Source: Lachnospiraceae bacterium AM48-27BH (GTDB lineage: Bacteria > Bacillota > Clostridia > Lachnospirales > Lachnospiraceae). Taken from it: a stretch of DNA of 19,145 nt. Location: assembly GCA_003478355.1 (NCBI GenBank), contig QUFC01000059.1:1-19145 (forward strand), in the 5' to 3' direction. Made by a program: the position numbers and the translations under genes. Under the pieces are notes generated by a model. It was not told the origin of the DNA and made no database searches. It saw only the letters and a program-made list of their open reading frames with translations. Below are positions 14,021 to 19,145 of the stretch, in pieces (position 1 is the stretch's first letter; every line of letters begins with the position of its first letter).

Positions 14021-14636
14021 CGACGCCGGACTCCTTTCTTCCTGCGTTCTGGATCAGGGTCTTGCACACATTTTCCTCATACAGACGCATTTCTACCTCC
14101 AGAGGCGTCGGGTCTGTGGTGATCTTCCAACGGGCAAAATGGTTAAAGAATACCACGATCCCAAGTCCCAGACCGATGGAATAGGAGATTTCCAGAATCG
14201 TAAATCCATCGGAGCTGGTTCCGGTCACAAGAAGGTAGATCTGATCAAAGGCATCGGTGACACTGACGTCATTGTTAAAGGTCATAATGGCAAATGCCGC
14301 GCCGAAGAAGCTGATCAGGCAGACGGCTGCAGTTTTTAACCAGGCGCTTAGATAGCGGGGCGGTCTGGGCTTCTGGAAATCGATGATAAAATCAGTCTCC
14401 CCCAGGTTATTGATCTGGATCTGCGGGTCCAGTTCATAGATTTTTTCCAACACAGTGATGACAGAATCGACGTATCGTCCATTGTGGTCATCGGGAACGG
14501 TGCGTATCTTTAATGCCAGGCATTTGGCCATCAGCGCCGGATCATCACTGTATATTTCTGCAATATCTTTCAAATATACGCGTTTTTCATGAATTTCTGA
14601 AATCTGGTTTAATTTCAAATATAAGGTTTTATTCAT
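14010..14636 (-). CDS. spoVAA: stage V sporulation protein AA
   Basis: This 208-residue protein has a soluble N-terminal domain (about 1-95), K-L-N-Q-I and V-Y-L-K-D-I-A-E-I-Y among its features, and two C-terminal membrane helices (about 99-120 and 148-170). That is the layout of SpoVAA, whose N-terminal region is thought to face the forespore side. Length matches the family. AAAAAGGATGG lies before ATG. It is the first gene of the local spoVA operon (AA-AB-AC), expressed late in the forespore under sigma G in relatives. In B. subtilis the spoVA operon lies next to sigF in the same direction; here it is inverted and separated from sigF by the metal-efflux cassette. Confidence 0.93.
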   Translation of the reverse strand: MNKTLYLKLNQISEIHEKRVYLKDIAEIYSDDPALMAKCLALKIRTVPDDHNGRYVDSVITVLEKIYELDPQIQINNLGETDFIIDFQKPRPPRYLSAWLKTAAVCLISFFGAAFAIMTFNNDVSVTDAFDQIYLLVTGTSSDGFTILEISYSIGLGLGIVVFFNHFARWKITTDPTPLEVEMRLYEENVCKTLIQNAGRKESGVDVS

Positions 14637-14719
14637 GCTATTCCATCCTTTTTCATCAGGTTCTGTTCGGACTGCTCAGTTGCATGAGGGTATCTGAAGC
14701 TGACCAGTTATCATAAGGC

Positions 14720-14749
14720 TATTGTGGATGGAAAGAGGATTTTTTATAC
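14720..14749 (-). promoter_or_regulatory. candidate sigma G/sigma F promoter of spoVAA
   Basis: On the minus strand GTATA (14749-14745) is followed after 18 nt by CACAATA (14726-14720). Sigma G/F promoters in Bacillus have G-x-AT-R at -35 and CATnnTA at -10, so one base differs. The start would lie about 75 nt before the spoVAA ATG. It was picked by eye, so chance is possible. Confidence 0.4.
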
Positions 14750-14789
14750 ATACTGCACGGTAAAATGGCCGGTGGAGCAGATGACAGCT

Positions 14790-15544
14790 TTAGGAGAGGG
14801 CAACATCCAGAATCATCATGACTACAAATCCCAGGGAGAAAAATAACGTCCCAAGATCGGAATATTCATGCTCGTGCAATTCCGGGATCAGTTCTGCCAC
14901 CACCACATAGATCATAGCGCCGGCGGCAAAGCTGAGTAAAAAGGGCAGGACCGGAGTGATCTGTTCTGATAAAAAGATGGTCAGGACAGCGGCGACAGGT
15001 TCTACAGCCCCAGACAGAACGCCGCCTATGAATGATTTTTTACGGCGGAAGCCTGCAGCCCGCAGCGGGAGAGAGACCACGGCTCCCTCGGGAAAATTCT
15101 GGATCGCGATGCCTATGGATAAGGCAAGTGCCCCTGCCAGTGTAACGGCCCCGTCGCCCATGAGCCATCCGGCATAGATGGCGCCGACCGCCATGCCTCA
15201 GGAATGTTATGGAGAGTAATGGTAAAAATCATCATGGACGTTTTTTCGGCTGCATCTGGACGGATCTGTGTTAACGCATGATCCAGAAGCAGCAGGAGCA
15301 GGGTGCCGGACAGGAAACCTCCGGCAGCAGGAAGAAAGGCCAGATGTCCCAGATGGGCGCTCCGGTCAATGGCTGGCAGAAGCAGGCTCCAGATGGATGC
15401 GGCAGCCATGACTCCGGCGGCAAATCCATTTAAGAGAGTCTCCAGACGGGGATTTAAGTCCTTTTTTAGGAAGAACACACAGGCTGCTCCCAGGGAAGTG
15501 CCGAAAAAAGGAATCAGGATTCCTTTTAGAATTTCAAAATTCAA
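14790..15544 (-). CDS. ZIP-family divalent metal transporter (one apparent frameshift)
   Basis: A ZIP (GufA-like) zinc/metal importer of about 251 residues, split across two overlapping frames. The first frame (from ATG 15542-15544) covers helices 1 to 4 up to T-I-T-L-H-N-I-P-E. The second frame resumes with M-A-V-G-A-I-Y-A-G-W and continues S-I-G-I-A-I-Q-N-F-P-E-G-A-V-V-S-L-P-L-R to the stop. H-N-x-P-E-G and Q-N-F-P-E-G are the paired metal-site motifs of ZIP helices 4 and 5, so the two pieces form one protein. One G missing from the coding-strand run at 15196-15197 accounts for the break. It is on the same strand as spoVAA, 153 bp upstream of it. Metal import beside a metal-export cassette is notable. 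Confidence 0.9.
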
Positions 15545-15630
15545 ATCAGTTACCTCGTTTTTAGAATGGATGATCTAGTATCAAAATATGGTAAAAAAGA
15601 AGAAAAGAGCCTGGACACCAATGGTGTGGT

Positions 15631-15651
15631 AAATATTTTCGATAAATATTT
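15631..15651. promoter_or_regulatory. AT-rich palindromic repeat between the divergent zip and transporter genes
   Basis: AAATATTT occurs at 15631-15638 and again at 15644-15651. Each unit is self-complementary, so the pair is both a direct and an inverted repeat around a 5-bp spacer. It lies between the zip start (15544) and the -35 box at 15665, a suitable place for an operator of either gene. A smaller palindrome, ACACCA/TGGTGT, is at 15615-15627. No family is assigned. Confidence 0.4.
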
Positions 15652-15664
15652 TCCGGGCTTGTTA

Positions 15665-15693
15665 TTGACAGATTGCCTGAACGAGAGTATGAT
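15665..15693 (+). promoter_or_regulatory. sigma-A type promoter of the lysine-riboswitch operon
   Basis: TTGACA (15665-15670), a 17-bp spacer and TATGAT (15688-15693) form a near-consensus promoter, with the same hexamers as the valS promoter. The start would be near 15700, about 20 nt before the riboswitch. Confidence 0.85.
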
Positions 15694-15720
15694 GATGGAT
15701 GAAATTAAATACAGAGATCG

Positions 15721-15887
15721 ACAATAGAGGCGCGATGATTATCAGTATCTGCCAGGAGGTTTGCGAAAGCCGGGGAAAGACAGAGAAAGGATGATTCGCC
15801 GAAACCAGTGATCGTTCGCAGGTCACTGAGTTGGGGTACCGTTTAAGAGACGGTGCACTCTCACCTTTCTGGTGGAGGAGCTATTGT
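15721..15887 (+). promoter_or_regulatory. lysine riboswitch (L box)
   Basis: The conserved landmarks of the lysine aptamer appear in order: ATAGAGGCGCGA (15724-15735), AGTA then TGCC (15744-15753), the GGGGAAAG block (15772-15779), TCGCCGAA (15796-15803), and GGTGGAGGAGCTAT near the 3' end (15871-15884). The outer helix P1 is seven perfect pairs, ACAATAG (15721-15727) with CTATTGT (15881-15887). This matches the B. subtilis lysC leader, as I recall it, block for block. Lysine binding should favour the terminator at 15916 and shut off the two genes downstream. A glycine riboswitch, the usual partner of AGCS genes, does not fit. Confidence 0.9.
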
Positions 15888-15915
15888 TTCATGGATATTA
15901 TAACGTAGACATAGA

Positions 15916-15947
15916 AGCAGTGGTGAGATTTCATCATTGCTTTTTTT
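15916..15947 (+). terminator. riboswitch-controlled intrinsic terminator
   Basis: AGCAGTGGTGA (15916-15926) pairs with TCATCATTGCT (15931-15941) over 11 bp, with two G-U pairs and a 4-nt loop, followed directly by a T tract to 15947. It lies 29 nt after the lysine aptamer and 67 nt before the transporter start. Confidence 0.88.
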
Positions 15948-16013
15948 ATTTCTAAGGATATCAAACATGATTTCAGTACAAACGTTGTCGGTCAGAAAAC
16001 AGGAGGAAAAGAG

Positions 16014-17513
16014 ATGATAGCATTTTTAAACTGGCTTGACGGCGTGCTTTGGGGGCTGCCCCTGATCGTGCTGATGATTGCCACAGGACTTTATTTTACC
16101 GTTCGGTCTGGATTTTTCCAGTTCCGCCATTTTGGCTGGATCATGAAACGGACTGCAGGACAGATGTTTGTGAAGGATGAGAATAAGGGGAAAGCGCAGA
16201 ATGAAAAGGGTATGCTCAGTTCTTTTGAAGCCATTTCCACAGCCATTGGCGGAACCGTAGGCTTTGGTAATATTGCTGGCGTGGCTACTGCCGTGGCCGC
16301 CGGTGGCCCTGGCGCAGTCGTCTGGATGTGGCTGACCTCCCTCATTGGCATGATCTTAAAGCAGGTTGAGGTGACCCTGGGCTGCTATTACCGTCGGGAG
16401 CATGAAAATGGTGATTTCTACGGTGGACCGACTTACTATATGGAACGTGGTCTTGGCAAAGAGAGGCATTGGGGAAAATTATGGCTGATTCCGGCGCTGA
16501 TCTTCGGAGCTGGTATTTTCTCCACATTCTTTGTTACATCTTCTACGCTGACAGCAGCACAGGTTGTATCCGGCGCATTCCATCTGGGAACCTATTCTAT
16601 TGCCGGAATTCCGGTTGAGGGCGTTATTTTAGTGGCAGCATGTCTTTGTGTCCTGACTTATATCATCACCAGTGGCGGCACCAGAAAGATTGCGGCAGTA
16701 TTCAGCAAGCTGGTTCCGGTGATGAGCGTGATCTATATCCTCATGGGAATTGCCATGATCCTGGTAAATATCCAGAGAGTTCCGGCAACCATCGTGGAGA
16801 TTTTTACGAATGCATTCACAGGCACTGCGGCGATCGGTGGCTTCGCAGGCTGTGCAGTCAGCGAGATGATCCGTGTAGGTATGGCTCGTTCCGTATACTC
16901 CAATGAGGCTGGATGGGGTACTTCTCCTATGATCCATGCCTCTGCCAAGACCCGTCACCCGGTAGAACAGGGACTGTGGGGCTCTTTCGAGGTATTCTTT
17001 GATACCTTTATTATCTGCAGCATTACTGCATTATCTGTTATTTTAAGCGGCAACTGGACAGATGGGACCAATGGTGGTACACTGGCTCTGAGCGCATTTT
17101 CATCTGGATTTGGTACAGTTGGAAGCCTGCTGTTAGCTGTGATCATGGTTGTATTTACCGTGACGACTTCCGGCGGATGGTTTACCTATTACCTGGCGAT
17201 TCTGGAGCATTTATACAAACAGGAAGGTATCGTGAAGGATATCGTGATGAAGCTGTTCTATGCAGTACGTGCGCTTCCGGGACTGTTATGGACGATTTAT
17301 CTGGTAAAGACCGACAATCAGGGATTTATCTGGACCGTTGTAGATATTACATCTGCAATTCCGACATTTGTCAATGTAGCGGTGATCCTGTTATTATCCA
17401 GTCAGTATTTCAAACTGCTGAAGGATTATAAGGCACGCTATTTAGGGGAAGGTGCAGTAGATCCGAATATGAAATTGTTCTATGAGGAAAAGGTAGGAAA
17501 AGAGGAAGCATAA
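16014..17513 (+). CDS. AGCS-family sodium:amino-acid symporter, probably lysine-related
   Basis: This 499-residue membrane protein of the alanine/glycine:cation symporter family (TC 2.A.25) has about ten or eleven helices and the usual length. The family signature is S-T-A-I-G-G-T-V-G-F-G-N-I-A-G-V-A-T-A near residues 75-95, followed by G-G-P-G-A-V-V-W-M-W. A-R-S-V-Y-S-N-E-A-G-W-G-T-S-P-M lies near 290-310. The N-terminus shows F-T-V-R-S-G-F-F-Q-F-R-H-F, also typical. It imports an amino acid with Na+. Known members prefer alanine or glycine, but the lysine riboswitch upstream suggests lysine or a lysine derivative. AGGAGG precedes ATG. Its stop TAA shares a base with the ATG of the amidohydrolase, so the two are coupled. 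Confidence 0.95.
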   Translation: MIAFLNWLDGVLWGLPLIVLMIATGLYFTVRSGFFQFRHFGWIMKRTAGQMFVKDENKGKAQNEKGMLSSFEAISTAIGGTVGFGNIAGVATAVAAGGPGAVVWMWLTSLIGMILKQVEVTLGCYYRREHENGDFYGGPTYYMERGLGKERHWGKLWLIPALIFGAGIFSTFFVTSSTLTAAQVVSGAFHLGTYSIAGIPVEGVILVAACLCVLTYIITSGGTRKIAAVFSKLVPVMSVIYILMGIAMILVNIQRVPATIVEIFTNAFTGTAAIGGFAGCAVSEMIRVGMARSVYSNEAGWGTSPMIHASAKTRHPVEQGLWGSFEVFFDTFIICSITALSVILSGNWTDGTNGGTLALSAFSSGFGTVGSLLLAVIMVVFTVTTSGGWFTYYLAILEHLYKQEGIVKDIVMKLFYAVRALPGLLWTIYLVKTDNQGFIWTVVDITSAIPTFVNVAVILLLSSQYFKLLKDYKARYLGEGAVDPNMKLFYEEKVGKEEA

Positions 17514-19145
17514 TGAAAACAGTATATTACAATGGAACTGTATATACAGGAGCTCTTCCGCTGGTACAGGCATTTGTGGAAGAGGATGGCAGATTTGTGT
17601 TTGCGGGAACGAATGAGGAAGCCCGGATGGCAGCAGGGGAACAGGCGGAACTGATCGATCTGGAAGGCAGATTTGTATGCAGTGGATTTAATGATAGCCA
17701 TATGCATCTGCTGGGCTTTGGCAGTGCGTTAAATTCCGCCCAGTTAGCAAAGCACACAGAAAGCCTTCAGGACATGGTGGCGTGCCTGAAGGAGTTTGCT
17801 GCATCCAGAACCAGAAGCGCTGGTGCATGGATTATGGGCCGTGGCTGGAACCAGGACTATTTTACCGATGCAGACCGGATGCCTGACCGTTATGACCTGG
17901 ATCAGGTTTCCACAGAAATCCCGGTGTGCGCGGTTCGTGCCTGCGGTCATTGTCTGGTAGTTAACAGCAAGGCGCTGGAGGTGTTAGGCGTGACAGCAGA
18001 AACTCCACAGCCGGAAGGCGGTCATATCGGGATAGAACACGGAGAGCCGGACGGACGTTTTTTTGATAATGCTATGGACCCGGTTTATGCAGCGATTCCA
18101 GAGCCGGATAAGGCAGAAGTAAAACACATGCTGAAGATGGCATGTAAGGAGTTAAACCGCTTTGGTGTGACCAGCAGTCAGACCGATGATTACTGTACCT
18201 TCCGCAAGGTTCCGTGGTCGGTAGTCAATGAAGCTTACCGGGAACTGGAGGCAGAGGGAGAACTGACGGTCCGTGTTTATGAGCAGAGCAACTTCACAGA
18301 TCTGGACAGCCTGAAGGAATTTGTAGAAGCAGGCAATGTTACAGGGGCTGGCAGCGATTTCTTTAAGATCGGACCATTAAAAATGTTAGGAGATGGCGCT
18401 TTAGGCGCGAGAACGGCTTTTTTGAGCCAGCCATATGCAGACGATCCGTCTACCTGTGGGATTCCGGTATTTACCCAGGAGACACTGGATACCATGATTG
18501 GATATGCCAATGAGCATCGGATGCAGGTGGCAGTTCACAGCATCGGTGATGCATGTCTGGATCGTGTGCTCCATGCCATTGAAAAAGCCCTGGAAGAGCA
18601 TCCAAGAGAGGATCACCGTCATGGAATTGTCCATTGCCAGATCACGAGACCAGATCAGTTAAAGAAAATCGAGGATCTGAACCTTCATGTGTATGCGCAG
18701 AGCATTTTCCTGGACTACGATATCCACATAGTAGAAGATCGTGCTGGAGAAAAATTAGCTTCCACCAGCTATAACTGGAAGACTCTGATGAAGCATGGAG
18801 TATCTGTCAGCAACGGAAGCGACTGCCCGGTGGAGCTGCCTGATGTCTTAGGCGGTATCCAGTGTGCAGTGACCAGAAAGACCTTAAAAGACCAGATCGG
18901 GCCTTATCTGCCAGATCAGGCATTTACAGTACAGGAAGCCATCGACAGCTTTACCACCCGCAGCGCAGAAGGAAGCTTTGAAGAAAACTTTAAGGGGCGG
19001 ATCGCTCCAGGTATGGCAGCTGACTTCGTTGTGCTGGATCAGAACCTGTTTGAGATTCCGGAAAACGCTATCAAGGATGTGAAGGTCTGCGGCACATATG
19101 TGCAGGTAAAAAGGTATATCAGATGTGAGATTGACTCCCACCTCT
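17513..19145 (+). CDS. YtcJ-like metal-dependent amidohydrolase (probable frameshift at the 3' end)
   Basis: Amidohydrolase-superfamily enzyme of the YtcJ/AepA type, which hydrolyses amide bonds of small molecules in the cytoplasm. Metal and catalytic candidates: H63-M-H65 in D-S-H-M-H, K285, H342 in V-H-S-I-G-D, H374 in V-H-C-Q, and D437 in S-N-G-S-D-C-P-V. The ending Q-A-F-T-V-Q-E-A and G-R-I-A-P-G-M-A-A-D-F-V-V-L-D is typical. As read, the frame runs open off the window through V-Q-V-K-R-Y-I-R. One extra G at 19105-19106 gives the family-like ending T-Y-V-Q-G-K-K-V-Y-Q-M with a stop at 19126-19128, so the gene is probably complete at about 538 residues. It is cotranscribed with the AGCS transporter under the lysine riboswitch. 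The substrate is unknown. Confidence 0.93.
   Translation, partial: MKTVYYNGTVYTGALPLVQAFVEEDGRFVFAGTNEEARMAAGEQAELIDLEGRFVCSGFNDSHMHLLGFGSALNSAQLAKHTESLQDMVACLKEFAASRTRSAGAWIMGRGWNQDYFTDADRMPDRYDLDQVSTEIPVCAVRACGHCLVVNSKALEVLGVTAETPQPEGGHIGIEHGEPDGRFFDNAMDPVYAAIPEPDKAEVKHMLKMACKELNRFGVTSSQTDDYCTFRKVPWSVVNEAYRELEAEGELTVRVYEQSNFTDLDSLKEFVEAGNVTGAGSDFFKIGPLKMLGDGALGARTAFLSQPYADDPSTCGIPVFTQETLDTMIGYANEHRMQVAVHSIGDACLDRVLHAIEKALEEHPREDHRHGIVHCQITRPDQLKKIEDLNLHVYAQSIFLDYDIHIVEDRAGEKLASTSYNWKTLMKHGVSVSNGSDCPVELPDVLGGIQCAVTRKTLKDQIGPYLPDQAFTVQEAIDSFTTRSAEGSFEENFKGRIAPGMAADFVVLDQNLFEIPENAIKDVKVCGTYVQVKRYIRCEIDSHL

Noticed and set aside
13851..14339. Plus-strand ORF of 162 codons
   Set aside because: It is the shadow of spoVAA and spoVAB, which have family-level matches on the minus strand.
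15721..15887. Glycine riboswitch, the usual control of AGCS genes
   Set aside because: The tandem glycine-aptamer layout is not there, whereas the ordered lysine-aptamer blocks and a perfect P1 helix are.

Overview
The window comes from a spore-forming Firmicute, most likely a gut-type clostridium of the Lachnospiraceae. This is inferred from the spoIIAA-spoIIAB-sigF operon, the spoVAA/AB/AC genes, a T-box-controlled valS, strong AGGAGG ribosome binding sites and moderate GC content. No rRNA, tRNA, CRISPR array, phage gene or transposase was seen.

Layout. (1) 1-1795: the end of an Lrp/AsnC-type regulator and a MATE efflux transporter. (2) 1803-5337: a valS operon with a consensus promoter, a T-box leader carrying a valine GUA specifier, a small four-cysteine protein gene, valS and a terminator. 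A 133-bp MITE-like element lies just after valS. (3) 5371-8310: folC, a 45-codon gene and a membrane-anchored TPR/coiled-coil gene, closed by a strong terminator. (4) 8391-10196: spoIIAA-spoIIAB-sigF and a 56-codon membrane protein gene. (5) 10217-12861: a metal-efflux cassette with an ArsR-type operator, a free-standing HMA metal-binding protein, a Zn/Cd-type P1B ATPase and a SmtB/CadC-type repressor. (6) 14749-12924, minus strand: spoVAA-spoVAB-spoVAC, with a second copy of the MITE between spoVAB and spoVAC. spoVAD and spoVAE do not follow. (7) 15544-14790, minus strand: a ZIP-family metal transporter. (8) 15665-19145: a promoter, a lysine riboswitch with its intrinsic terminator, an AGCS-family Na+/amino-acid symporter, and a YtcJ-like amidohydrolase joined to it by a 1-nt overlap.

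The main discoveries are three. The first is a short non-coding element in two copies, 130/133 identical and in opposite orientation. Each copy has matching inverted ends and is flanked by an 8-bp target duplication (one perfect, one 7/8), and one copy sits inside the spoVA operon. The second is a lysine riboswitch in front of an AGCS transporter plus amidohydrolase, which suggests a lysine or lysine-derivative uptake and processing pair. The third is a data-quality signal: five genes (lrp, folC, the P-type ATPase, zip and the amidohydrolase) carry six apparent frameshifts. Each is repaired by lengthening a short run of A or G on the coding strand. This points to base-calling or assembly errors rather than real pseudogenes, because folC is normally essential.
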